From: Haemonchus contortus
Taxonomy: Eukaryota > Nematoda > Chromadorea > Rhabditida > Trichostrongylidae
Assembly (NCBI GenBank): GCA_000469685.2
Contig: LS997565.1
Location: 39,928,519 to 39,992,518 of the forward strand
DNA length: 64,000 nt
Direction of reading: 5' to 3'
Position numbers and translations under genes: made by a program
Shown here: one piece after another, positions 1 to 11,000 of the stretch
Layout of the letters: every line of letters begins with the position of its first letter
How positions within the stretch are numbered: position 1 is the stretch's first letter
Notes under the pieces: model-generated
What the model saw: the letters and a program-made list of their open reading frames with translations, nothing else
What the model was told of the DNA's origin: nothing
The model's database searches: none

Positions 1-324
1 AGTTGTTATAGACCACGGCGGGTTGCGAGCTACTGTAGTGGGCACTGTAGCTGAACTTGGTACCCATCACTCAAAAACTGAAAAATTCATATAGAAGTTA
101 GCAGGCCTTGCTGGGCATTGCAATTCTATTGAGGTGAACCCAGCGACACGTATAACTATATAGTAACATATTAAGTTTTTCGATTAGATCTGTGAAAAGT
201 AGTACTTGGTATTACCCACAGGATTTCCTGTAGCACCACATTCGGTTTGGTAGTTGTGCTCAAGAAGCCTGACGAGACAGAAATGTCTGTTTAGGACAAT
301 TTGCTTCCGTTTATTCGCTTCGTA
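1..324. repeat. segment duplicated at about 26,600-26,944
   Basis: This stretch aligns by eye with about 26,600-26,944, including the GTAGTGGGCACTGT, TATAACTATATAGTA and CCTGACGAGACAGAAATG words. On the minus strand both copies carry a possible 3' splice site in CTGTCTCGTCAG followed by a short open frame containing the shared peptide HNYQTEC. That could be a remnant exon, but no flanking exon can be joined to it. I see no other gene here. Confidence 0.5.
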
Positions 325-540
325 ATACACGCTATCATTCTCATGATCTGGAATCGAATCTCTCATAGATGTCCACCCAGGCCAAGCTAATATTCCTTAG
401 CTACCTGAGCTACAGGATCAGCTAATGATAATGGTCTTGTCTAGGAGGATAAGAGAAGGACCTATACATTGATTAACCTCAGTAACTCACTGATTGGACT
501 GGATTAGAGATAAGGCTATTTTTTTGCTTTAGTCGATCCA
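325..540 (+). repeat. tRNA-derived SINE (plus half of an inverted SINE pair)
   Basis: It has a B-box-like GGAATCGAATCTC, then the family body (AGGCCAAGCTAA, then CTTGTCTAGGAGGATAA). It matches 26,945-27,170 and the fuller copy at 20,213. The A box is eroded. Confidence 0.55.
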
Positions 541-795
541 GTCTGAGGGGTGAGCCCATCATTCGACTTTCCTTCACTACAATCGTATTGGCGTATGGAA
601 TGCTTCTGTGCCTATGCAATGACTCGCGGTGGCCAGCCTATAATCAAGTCAGTGTTTTGATTCTCCTAGACAAGTCTGGCACAAATTAATAAACCCTAGG
701 AGGATGGAAGGCCTAGCCAGCCTAGGCGAACATCGATTCGCGATTTCAACCTGTACCATGCGTGTATGATAGTGCGCCAGTTCCGAGTAAAATAC
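541..795 (-). repeat. tRNA-derived SINE (minus half of an inverted SINE pair)
   Basis: On the minus strand it runs from a head with CATACACGCATGGTACAGG to the SINE body (CTAGGAGAATCAAAACACTGAC, GGCTGGCCACCGCG-type words). It lies tail-to-tail with the preceding SINE. The same pair recurs at 26,945-27,420, so the pair was duplicated as a block. Confidence 0.5.
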
Positions 796-879
796 CACTT
801 TCCTTATTCTATGGTTGCGCATTCGAAACGGCACCATGATTCTGAATGAAAGCCGAATGCCGAAGTTCATCTTAAAAAC

Positions 880-1740
880 GGGATCGATTAAAACTAAAAA
901 GCTATCTTTTTGAATTTTCCGATTACTCGATTAATACATAGGGTCCTGTTCGTAAATAGTTTGCGACCTAAATTGTTTTGCTTTCAGGATCCCCTGAAGT
1001 ACCGGTAACACCAGTTCCGTCCTATATGCAGGAAAGCTTCGAGACCATCCAAAGGTACAGTCGTTCACCTCGAACGTTTCTACCATTTAGATGACACTAT
1101 AAGCCACGTAAAAAACTCGTTCATGAAGTTTAGTGGAGCCAACCACTTGGAACGGCTTGAGTCGACATTAATATAAATTCGGCCCCACTCTCAGTCCCTT
1201 TCACATATGAGTACTTTCAGAAGACCGCCTGCTCTTAACAGAAGTCTCCGATCCATGACGATAACCGGAGAGGCTGGACGACGGTTTTGACTGACGTGGA
1301 AAATACTCTGTGGAATTTTACCATATATGTTTTATATGTATATGAAAGGTGTCTGTATACAGTTATACAGCTGACTGGCTTTTCGGTTAATGCGTGTCAC
1401 TGCAACTAATTTGATCATTTGCCAAGAGTTTGATGACCGAAATGTCCACATTGACTATTCATGAACACGATCTCTCACTATGTGCTCTTGTAATTTTCCA
1501 GTGTTTTCATCAGAATGCCTGAAAATGTCTTCAAAAAAAGATTTTCATGATTCTGTTGTCATTTCTTTAGTATACACAAAGTTCCAAAATTGCCTTGTTA
1601 AGAAAAAGCTTCTTGGAAGGCGCGTGTATGAAGCTTGGTAAAGAACGTCCTCAATTCGCACTGTTTTGGGTTCCAAAAAGGCGGGATAGCAAATATGTAA
1701 TATGTCGGTAATTAAGGGCAGGCAAATGTGGTGTAGTAGC
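880..1740. repeat. duplicated segment, partner at about 15,600-16,375
   Basis: The two segments are collinear through ATGCAGGAAAGC, ACTTTCAGAAGACCGCCT, AAGGTGTCTGTATACAGTT and GGAAGGCGCGTG. Both are followed directly by a plus-strand SINE. The only plausible coding piece is the short exon given separately at 988-1054. Confidence 0.6.
988..1054 (+). CDS. possible isolated exon, unknown protein
   Basis: A 67-nt open stretch lies between a good 3' splice site (TTGCTTTCAG) and a plausible donor (AAAG followed by GTACAG). It encodes a proline-rich peptide with the core VPVTPVPSYMQES and ETIQR. The paralogous exon at 15,696-15,777 has the same splice sites and frame and is longer by exactly 15 nt, five whole codons. 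That is what coding constraint would leave. No partner exon was identified, so the gene may be a fragment or an old pseudogene. The protein family is not recognised. Confidence 0.27.
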
Positions 1741-1789
1741 AAGTGGTCAATTACCACAGCTCCATAGTCCCGTATCAAATCCTAGACCG

Positions 1790-2320
1790 GCATTCGCGCA
1801 TAACAAGGTCACTGGTTGGAATCCAGGATCGATATTCGCTTAAGCCATCCAAGCCTTCCGTCTCCCTCCAAGGTCGACGGGCGTTAGGAACGACTTTGAG
1901 TAATCGATTTGCCGCACGCGGCTGTCGCGGACCACTCATTCGCCGTTATTACAGCTCTAGCGTTCTTCATACAGCTCAATCGATATGTGATCATTATTTC
2001 ATGCATATTTCTACTATTAGTACTTTTGTTCTTGCATTTCTTATCTACTGCTGCATCCTGCTACATTCCTTCGCGTGCGACGCCCCTCTCACCGCGACGC
2101 GACCATTTCGTTCCTAATGCACCACACCCCGATAAATGGTACCAGACTTGTATGGGAGGATAAAAGCACTGACTCGTACATCGGCTGGCCACCGCAATTC
2201 ATTGTATAGGCCATATACGCTTTCAATACGCCATTACGATACTGAATGGAAGACGAGTGGTGCATCCCCCTGACGGGATTGAATAACGAATCAAGACCTT
2301 ACCCTTCATCCTGCTGGGAC
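1790..2320 (+). repeat. tRNA-derived SINE split by about 250 bp of other sequence
   Basis: The head has CACTGGTTGGAATCCAGG (B box) and AAGCCTTCCGTCTCCCTCC. The body resumes near 2,130 with GGTACCAGACTTGTATGGGAGGATAAAAGCACTGAC and ends with GGGATTGAATAACG. About 250 bp from roughly 1,875 to 2,125 interrupts it. That insert is rich in CGCGAC words and I cannot assign it to a family. Confidence 0.5.
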
Positions 2321-3083
2321 GAATAAAATATGTATATACCTCATAATTATCGTGAACTGTGTCTTAGACTTGCACGTTTGTGATCAGTGTGCAAAATTAT
2401 GATTAGCCCTAACTACTGATATTCCATCTGAATACTGATATTGAGATATACAATCGAAAAAGCGCTTAAAAATATTCCAGGAGCAAAAACATAAAGCAAT
2501 GGCAGGTAAATTCTTACACCCATTTATGTCCCCCAGTACAAAGGTATCTGAAGTACAGGACTGAGTTCGTTCTTCGCGAGCTGCTGCTGTGAACATACGA
2601 ACCCATGCGATACCATTTTTCCTAAAAGCATCTTTACCGGAAAAGTCCTTCCCCGAATTTATCAAGAAAATATAATGCACAACATGGCTACGCTACAGTA
2701 TGAACTGTAAGGTGATTAAATTGTATTTTATAAGGAACAAAAACACAGTAATCATCTCCCAAGGAAGTTGCCGACCCCCATCGAATACCGCCCCTCTTCC
2801 TAATTTCTCTGTTTGCCATTGTCAAAAACAAGTTGTTTCTGTGACGTGTTACCTATACTTACTGCTATGCAGGTGAGACAGCTACCATCAATCGCTGCGC
2901 TACGCCACAAGACGACTTATAAGCAGTTCTTAGTTACAGCCCAGCCTTATTCTGCTGGATCGTGTACTTCGGCGCTACATGTGCAGACCAGCTCATCGGC
3001 TCCGTAGAAGTCTTGTTCTGACCCTTGCCCCCTATTTTCATTCCTTCAGGTAAGAATGTGCAAGAAAGAAAGGTACAAACGTA
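2321..3083. other. no gene seen; one solitary terminal-repeat-like end
   Basis: No supported coding region. A word like the 3' terminal repeat of the TTAA-type elements (AATTATCGTGAACTGTGTCT) occurs near 2,345-2,365 without a partner, so it is probably a truncated copy of that family. Confidence 0.4.
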
Positions 3084-3611
3084 CAGTAGCGCTCAAAAGT
3101 CTTCGGTAAAATGGGTTTCAGCGGTACTTTTCAGTCGTAACTCCCTTCCTATTAGATCTAATCATGCGAAATTCCTATATTTGGAGCGTGGGTGTATTGT
3201 GAATATTTACCACTATTCACCTGCAATCTGGTCATGTTCCAGATATTCCAAGAAGCATGAACTCAAAATCGACTGAAAATACAGATGATGGCCCTTCTAG
3301 AATCTCTTTCCTTTTTGTCATGTCTGAAGTATACGAGCGGTAATGCTGAACACAGTAGATGAGAAAAACGCACATAAGGTGCGAATAACTGCAGACGTCA
3401 ACGACTTTACTTTTGGCAAAACCTGCTACCGCACTAAACACAATACTGCTCTACCTGCGGATACTGCAGTTTCGCAGTCGAACAGTGTAGGGTTGAGTGA
3501 AATATGGTCTAGTTAAACATATCCAAATCTCGAGCGATTTGCTCCACTAAGAAAAAAGTTATGAACGAAAAAGCGCTAAAGCATTTCACCGAAGACTTTT
3601 GAGCGCTACTG
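3084..3611. mobile_element. TA-flanked MITE, family A copy 1
   Basis: A 528-bp element bounded by inverted repeats starting CAGTAGCGCTCAAAAGTCTT and ending in the complement (AAGACTTTTGAGCGCTACTG), flanked on both sides by TA. TA target duplication with CAGT-type ends is the established signature of Tc1/mariner-superfamily MITEs. No transposase frame is visible. A second copy lies at 40,265-40,746. Confidence 0.85.
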
Positions 3612-3851
3612 TATGTGTAAATGTCCCATCGAGCTTTGCATTCACTTTAGACGAAAACTATTTTTTTCCTTTCGAAGCCAATTCAAGATATCCCTTACGA
3701 TGAGTTATGGGCCTTGTACATGCTGATTTTATTTGTCTCAATTGTATGCTTACCAAACTATCCACCAGAAAAGGGAGCATCGCCCTGTAGAGAGTTCTGT
3801 TGAAAATAAAGGCACGAACAAAATAGTAGTGGCTTAAGTCTGAATGTAATA

Positions 3852-4363
3852 GGTTGATGCATAATTATTGCGAATTTTTTCGCGGCTTCCTCTCTCTCAA
3901 TACAATTTGAGTATTGAGTTCGGGATTCAATAGAAATGATCTTCTTACTTTACTTAACTAAAATATGCCTAGAAAGTCGCATGATATGGAGAACATCTAC
4001 ATGTTCTCCACATCATGCGCCACATCATGGAAAGTTGGAAAGTGGTTGACTATTTGACGATCTCAACGAACGTTTGGCGATGGAACAGAAAAGGAAAGGG
4101 ATCTGTTCCTAATTCCGCAATGTTCACCGGAAGAACTATTACCAACTGTTCATCGAAAAATTGGCTAGCGAACAGAACTTTCGACGAAGTGGATGGCTTG
4201 ATGGCCGACATCGAGGCATGGATCGCCTCCAAGAATCGAAACTTTCTTGCTTGGTAAATCCAACTGCCCAGCAAATGGGAAGCAGTGCTTGACGTAGATG
4301 ATGGTTAAGTTCCAGAGTAACAAAAGTTGCTGAAAAAAAAACCGCAGTAGTTACGCATCAACC
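3852..4363 (+). mobile_element. internally deleted mariner-like element
   Basis: Terminal repeats GGTTGATGCATAATTATTGC and the complement of GGTTGATGCGTAACTACTGC bound 512 bp, flanked by TA. Inside, the frame at 4,015-4,257 encodes what looks like a transposase C-terminus: FDEVDGLMADIEAWIASKN is followed, past a stop, by LPSKWEAVLDVD. That is the arrangement at the end of mariner transposases. The catalytic core is absent. A short hairpin, GGAGAACAT and its complement with a 4-nt loop, sits near 3,987-4,008. Confidence 0.7.
4015..4257 (+). pseudogene. mariner transposase C-terminal remnant
   Basis: About 80 residues remain, ending in a stop inside the region that matches the mariner C-terminal block. 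The DDE/DDD catalytic motifs are missing. It lies wholly inside the TA-flanked element at 3,852-4,363, so it is a relic of that element rather than a host gene. Confidence 0.5.
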
Positions 4364-5052
4364 TAATAGTTTACAAACAGGTGGGAGATATTCATGAGGC
4401 TTTCGTTTCTCGGTGACAGGGTAGCCAGCTGGCGTACAAGTGAATTCTTTTATCCATCTACACTACTTTGGTCGAACACGGAGGATTAGGAAAAATCGAT
4501 AGTAAGGGCGAATTTCGATCCTATATAAGGCCGCAGGTTCAAATTACGAGTAACATCAAAAAGCCACTACAAATCTGATGGAGATTCCAATTTTTCGAGG
4601 GTACTTATTGACGTCGCTTACTTTACCCTTTTCTACTATTGCCGAATTCGTCAAATTTAGATGTAACTTAATGGGCTCAAGTAGAAAAACAGCTTCAAAT
4701 TGTCATATGAGTACTCCGCATCAGTAGGTTCGCAACAAACCGGCTTTTCTGTTTCACCTGCAACACCTCTGGTTCCATTATTCATCGACTAGTACAGAAA
4801 ACGTCTCCAATTGTCCCCATCGGAATGCAGTGTAGTCCCTTGAGCCTTGTTCGGGTGCGAGAGATGGGGCACACTATTTTCGTTCAGAGTTTCTAAGATG
4901 AAGTTTGATCATCGAGATGGTAGTGGGGCTCGCTTAGTCGCGAGGGATCCGGACAGGAAGCGCCCCAACCGAGCGGTCATGACAAATCCGCCCCTTTCAC
5001 CTCGGTGCATTCGATGAATTTGTGATCGAAACAAAGAAAGCGAGAACAACGA
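4364..5052. repeat. 3' flank of array unit 1
   Basis: It aligns with about 20,690-21,110, 28,330-28,568, 39,570-39,960 and 49,590-49,930, sharing words such as TGAATTTGTGATCGAAAC and AAAGCGAGATCAACA. It lies downstream of the minus-strand array gene. No independent gene is supported here. Confidence 0.6.
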
Positions 5053-5058
5053 TTTATT
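5053..5058 (-). terminator. polyadenylation signal AATAAA, array gene 1
   Basis: AATAAA on the minus strand, 20 nt past the gene 1 stop codon. The same signal sits at the matching place in all five array units. Confidence 0.7.
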
Positions 5059-5078
5059 CTACTCTGTAAGTCATGGGC

Positions 5079-8000
5079 TCATAGCAAAGATGATACTGGT
5101 TTGCACTGCTCTGGATTGGCAATAGAGTCTCGCTGGAATCTCCAGGAGTAGCAGGAAGTGGAGGAGGAGTTTCCATAGTAGAAGGCCGCATTACCATAAG
5201 CCAGACAAAGGCCCTTAAAAATGAATATTATCAGATAAGTCAAGTTGAACAAATGTGTAAAACATGGCCTAATCATGGCCTACTCAACTATATTTGATCT
5301 CAGGCAGACAGTGACTGATTGGTGTTATCCTACTTCATATAATTCGCTAAGTGCTAAGTGTCTGTTGGTGTGTCGGTGTGTTTGTGTGTGTGTGTGTGTG
5401 TGTCGGTGTGTGTGTTTGACCGGAAATTCATAACTCCTGTTCCCGTGGACCTAGAAAGCTCAAACTTGGTAGGAGTACAGGGGGCAGTATGGGAACACTT
5501 ACGGCGGGTAGCAGGACCGGACCCCGCCCACAGGGGGCGGGGTGTGCGCGTTCGAAATTTTAGGTCGCAAATTCATAACTCCTGTTCCAGTGGATACAAA
5601 GCGTTCAAAATTGGTGGGAGTACAGGGGGTAGCATGGGAACACTCATGGTAGGTGGTAGCACCAGACTCAGCCTACAGGGGCGGGGTTGTGCGGAGTAAA
5701 CATTTGAGCGGAACTTCGTAACCTCTGTTTCTATGGACCTAGAGAGTTCAAATATGGTAAGATCACAGCTTTTCGTATTAACAGTAAAACCTCGGCTTTT
5801 TAATAAGTGGTGTAGGATATGATGGGATCCTAGATACTCGGTGACAAGAACCGATAATAACTGATAAAAGAAGATAAGGGGCCTGAGAGAGCAAGGGCCA
5901 CCTGCCGATCGAAATCCTAACGCCTTCGGTATTTACGATGTAGCTTTGGCTGTTCAGTATGTTTCATTCGATAAGATGAGATGGTAGAGTAGGGTGACAA
6001 AAGGAGTGGTAAGTACAGTTATAAGGACCCATTAGCGGCATTACTATAAGCAGATTAGAATTTTGCTCATTTCTTGATATTAGATTACGACCGCTTCACA
6101 GCAATGTTTGTGACTTGATGAAGGATCCTCATTGTTCGATACCCTCTGCGACAAAATTAACCGACCACCAGTTGTTTGGAACTCTTAACTAATATTATCT
6201 CTGTAAAGTAAAAGGCTCATTGATAACACCTGAAAATGGTTATCATCACACAAAATATTTGCCAGTACCGCCCAAGGCTTTGGTTACCTAATAATTCAAT
6301 CTTTATTGGGTATTTATCTTCAAGAACGAGAGCAAAAGATCGAGACTCCCAATTAAAGACATAAGTGCCGACTTTCCATAATACCATTACCCTGTTAATC
6401 CTTAGTCCAAACTTCGTGTACAGGAAAATATTACTTGCCCCGAAGAAGGGGAGGAGAGTTAGCCGATTACTACAACTTTGTCAAAGAAGGAGGGGAGCCT
6501 GGCTCAGCTGGGCGAACCGACTTCACATAAGGAGGATGCCCGGCAGCAGCCGGGCGATCCGACTTAAATTATTGTACAGAAAAAATCGCTCCCCATTCGA
6601 AGCTAATACTGAAGGTGTAGAGCTTTAAAAGAAAAAGGAGAATCCCAAGGGATATTCACGCAGAGCGAATTTCTTACAGGAAGGAGAAGCGCCCGGCGAA
6701 GCCGGGCGTCATCATAAGAAGGAGGGAAGCCCGGCGTCAGCCGGGCGGCCCGACTGGTTTTGTCTAGATTAGGATACAGTCCTACTACGCTAGGTGTGTC
6801 TTTGGTTTTTCGGTGTGTGTGTGTGCGTATGTGTATGTGTATGTGTATGTGTATGTGCATGTGTATGTGTATGTGTATGTGTACGTGTATGTGTATGTGT
6901 ATGTATATGTGTGTGTATGTGTGTACGTGTGTATGTGCGTGTGCATGTGTATGTGTGTATGTGTGTATGTGTGTATTTGTGTGTATGTGTGTATGTGTGT
7001 GTGTGCATGTGTGTGTATGTGTGTATGTGTGTATGTGTGTATGTGTGTATGTGTGTGCACGTGTTGTGTGTGTGTGACCAGAAATTTATAACGCCTGTTT
7101 TTGTGGACCTAATGGGTGGCAGGATCAGACTCCCTCTACAGGGAAAGGGGCGTGCGAAATTTGGAGCTGCAAATTCACAACTCCTGTTTACGTGGACCTA
7201 GAGCGTGAAATTTGGTAGCATTGCAGCTTTTCGTATTCAACGTGGAACCTCGACATTTCAATAAGTGGTGTAGGATATGACGGTATCGTAGGTGCTTGGT
7301 GGCAGGAACCGATATTTATTTATTTTTTTATTTGGTGCACGCTTAGGTGCGCTAACTACAATTCCAAGATCACATTAACACAACAACCTGCACTCAATTA
7401 AAAGAAGATATGGTTTAAAACAAAAGGTAGAAAGATAGAAAGATCTCCAGTCAGGCGCAACAAAAAAAGAATGAACCGAAGTATGAAAAAAAGAATGAAT
7501 ATGCACTGCAGGAAGGTCAGATAGGTACTACGAGCTGTATGTTGATAATTGAAGAGCATCCACATTTGATTTCGATTGGCGCTAGGGATAACGCCACTCC
7601 CAGACAAACACTAGCATACCTTTGGAATTGGAGACCGAATTTTCGGATGTTAGGTATTCCCTACCCCTAACAATTCAGCCTCCGACCCGCCATTACGATC
7701 ATCACAGCCTTAGGAGAATTATCTGGTTGTGAGATGAGAAAAGGTAATGAAATAAGAAAGTCGAGTTCTAGTGCAAAGGGCTCATGACTAATTCTAATAA
7801 TTCTCCTCACTGGAAACCTACTACCTGACTGAAGGAATCATATACATCTACAATAGTATTAACAAAACGAAACAAACAAACAACAAAGAATAAGAGTTGT
7901 GACGCAAAGAAAAGAATAGTCTAGCGCGGACCCTTTATTTCACCACGAGTCAACCAGTTTTGAATATCGTTGCAAAAATCATCAGCAGGAATAAGCTACA

Positions 8001-11000
8001 AGCGAAATGCTGAATAGATTTTTCCACGTGTTTGGAAGAGTCTTCAAAAATCCTGTATTCCAAGGCGTGATAACAAGTCAATTTTCTTCAACCTATTTTT
8101 GAGAACGTTACTGTTCTGCGAAGCGAGAACTCCAGTTGGTAACATCTGAAGCCATTTTGCCCCACGGAAAAGTAGAGAGTTATAAGCTTTACAATACTGC
8201 TTCTTCATAAGTTTAGGACATTGTAGAGAGAGCTTGTAGGCGCGCCCTCGACGAGGCCTAATAGTCCAGTAAGTACTTGGCCTCAGCTTCAACTCGCCCT
8301 TCAGAAGCTTGACGCAAAAAACCACATCGTTAAAAATGCGGCGATAGAAAAGCGTTTTGAGTTTGTATCGATGCAGACGCTCTCTATAACCGGGCATACC
8401 AATGGGGTAATCTGGATTCGGATACATCAAAATTCTTGTGAATGTTTGCTGTACCTTCTCTATTTTCACTTGCAACTTTTTTATGTGGGGGCTCCAGATC
8501 TGAGATCCATATTCTAAAACTGGGACCACACAAGCCTTGTGAAGTTTTATCGAGATTGATGCATCATTATACCGGATGTTTGGGAAAATAGCAAAAAGAA
8601 CACTATATGCCTTTTGTACAACTAAACTAATGTGATGATCAAAATTCAGCCCCGTAGAACTACATCTTTGTATGTGTACGGTACCATGATGGCTTCCCCA
8701 ATGTGAAGTACAGATGTTTTCGACAAACTCACAATTATTTCCCAGGCATTAGCCCACTCCATCATGTTATTAATGGACTGGGTTAAGGCTTGATGAATAC
8801 GACCATGAGTAGTTTCACTATAAACGGCGTATACTTTTATATCATCAGCATACATGCGAACCTTCACTGCTGGATGAGTAGTCAAAAGATTAGGTAAATC
8901 ATAAGTATACATCAAGAACAAAATGGGTGACAAAACACCACCTTGTGGCACGCCGCTAGTGCATGGGTATCGCCTTGAGAAAGAGTCTTCGACTCTAACG
9001 CACATGTACCTAAGGCTCAGATAAGACCGTACCCATTCAAAAAGTGTTCCATCAACAGCTAGTTCTCGGAGCTTGAAGAGTAGTTTTTCGTGACTGACTT
9101 TATCGAAAGCTTTTGATAAGTCGAAGTATATCACGTCCACACCTTGGTCTTTGTTATAGCCAAGTTCCATTCAAATGTACAGTCAGCCATCAGCGTGCAC
9201 GTGGAAGCACCCATCAGGAACCCATGTTGTTTAGGGACTATAATATTGTTTCTTGTCAAATGAAGTTCGTGTTTGTAAAGTATAACTTTTTCTAGCACCT
9301 TAACCGTAGAGCTAGTGATGCTAATTGGGCAGATTGATGACACTACCTTCGCATTCGGAACTTTTGGAATAGCTGTTATAATGGATTCTTTCCAGATGGG
9401 AGAAATTTCACAGAACATCAGGGAAGCGTTTAGAATCATACATATGGGCTTACAAAGAAAGCGAGCACACTTCTTGTATGCAATCTGAGGAACGCCATCT
9501 AACGGTACAGAGCAAGAGCTTTTGAGCGACTTCAGAATTCGGTGTACATCTTCGGGAGGTAACATAAGAGATGGAGAATCTGGTTGGTAACTGCCCTCTG
9601 AAGCTGTATCCAAATTGACTACTGATCCAGTATATACAGAGGAAAAGAATCGTGCGAGTTTCTGCTTTTTCATAACTACTCGAAACCTCTTTCCAGAGAT
9701 GTCCTGAAGTATCGGTACGAAGGCGGCAGTCTGAAGAAAGCAAATAACATTTTCTTATCTGTACTGGAAGCGGCTCGCTTTTCTTTGTAAGCCAAAAATC
9801 TTTTTAAGTGATGATCTAGCTCCTTACAGATTTGCTTATAGCGACAGAGAATCCGGGGGAAACTTTTGTGATTCAGAAAAAAGCCTGACCTGTTGTGCCA
9901 TCAAATTGTTGATGTGTTTCGGGTACCACAACTTCCGGACTTTCTTAGTTTCAAAAGGCACAAATTTAGCGAATCCAGAATAGAGAGTGCGTCAGAATCT
10001 TTTGTAGAGGTCATCAACGGATCTATATCCATCAAATGGACCTTGCCAGTCAATAAAAGAAAAGTATTTCAAGTGCGAAGCAAAATCAGTCTTGAAAAAA
10101 TTAGGTAAGGGGAGTTCCCTGAACTCAGGCTGCGCTATGGTAATATCAAAGCGACAACACTATGATCAGACTCAGCAAAAGGCGAACAAACACGCACATT
10201 CTTGACCACTGGAGCATTAGCCAGCACTATATCCAGAATGGAGCTTCCACGCGTAGGCTGGGTGACAAGCTGAACCAAAGAACAACATCCGAAAAATTCA
10301 AGAAATTTGGACGATGCGGAACTTTTAGCCTTTCCTGTCAACCAGTCTATATCGAGGTTGAAATCGCCGAGAACAATTAGATGCTCATTTGAAAAACAGT
10401 GGTCAAGCATAGTTTCTAAAAGACTTTCGTCGTCATCAGAGGTTGAGTTAGGAGGGCGATATATCAAAATGACCGTAAATCGTGTCGAGGAAAAAAAGTC
10501 AAATCCTTGGAGGCAAAGAAGTTCTGACTTCAAACGAGGAGTAGCCACGGTAGTTAAGTTCATCGATTTCTTGGTTAGGCAACACACTCAACCACCTCTG
10601 AGCCCTGGTCGGTCAACGCGATGAACAGTATACGGACGACCTGACAGGATTTCAGAATCGATATTTTTGCTGACAACCGAGTTTCCGTTATAAAAAATAG
10701 GTCTGGGTTGCAGGCATTTAGAAAATACTGGAGGTGATGGAGTTTGTTGCAAAGACTTTTAGAATTGAACAAGTAACATTTTATTCCGGGGAGTGTCCCG
10801 CGACTGGCTGAGGGTTTACCGATTGCCGTGACTTGGGTAACTCATCAGCACGCCACAACTCGCCGCGATACACCACCCAGACACGGCTATTCAGCTTTTC
10901 ATTTCGCTTTTTACACTCCAGCCGAAGCTGTAACTGATAAGATAAGGAGAATAAGAGATCACCTACTGATCAAAATCCTAGCGTCTTCTGGTTTCAATAT

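Larger units (their letters stand above)
7315..10930 (-). mobile_element. CR1/Jockey-like LINE, nearly complete ORF2, inactive
   Basis: On the minus strand an AP-endonuclease region (10,772 to 10,135), a reverse-transcriptase region (9,743 to 8,646) and a C-terminal region (8,529 to 8,044) follow one another in different frames. The 3' end is an A-rich tail (AAATAAAAAAATAAATAAATA-like) at about 7,315-7,335. That order and tail type fit non-LTR elements of the CR1/Jockey group. Frame changes and stops make it non-functional. The 5' end stops just before the endonuclease start, so ORF1 is missing and the copy is 5'-truncated. It sits inside Helitron H2, so it is younger than that insertion. Confidence 0.82.

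Noticed and set aside
6760..7201. Several overlapping open frames of 70-135 codons on both strands
   Set aside because: They are translations of the GT/GTAT microsatellite (alternating Val/Cys/Met or Thr/His) and have no coding features.
9893..10624. Plus-strand frames antisense to the LINE
   Set aside because: They are shadows of the endonuclease and reverse-transcriptase frames on the minus strand.
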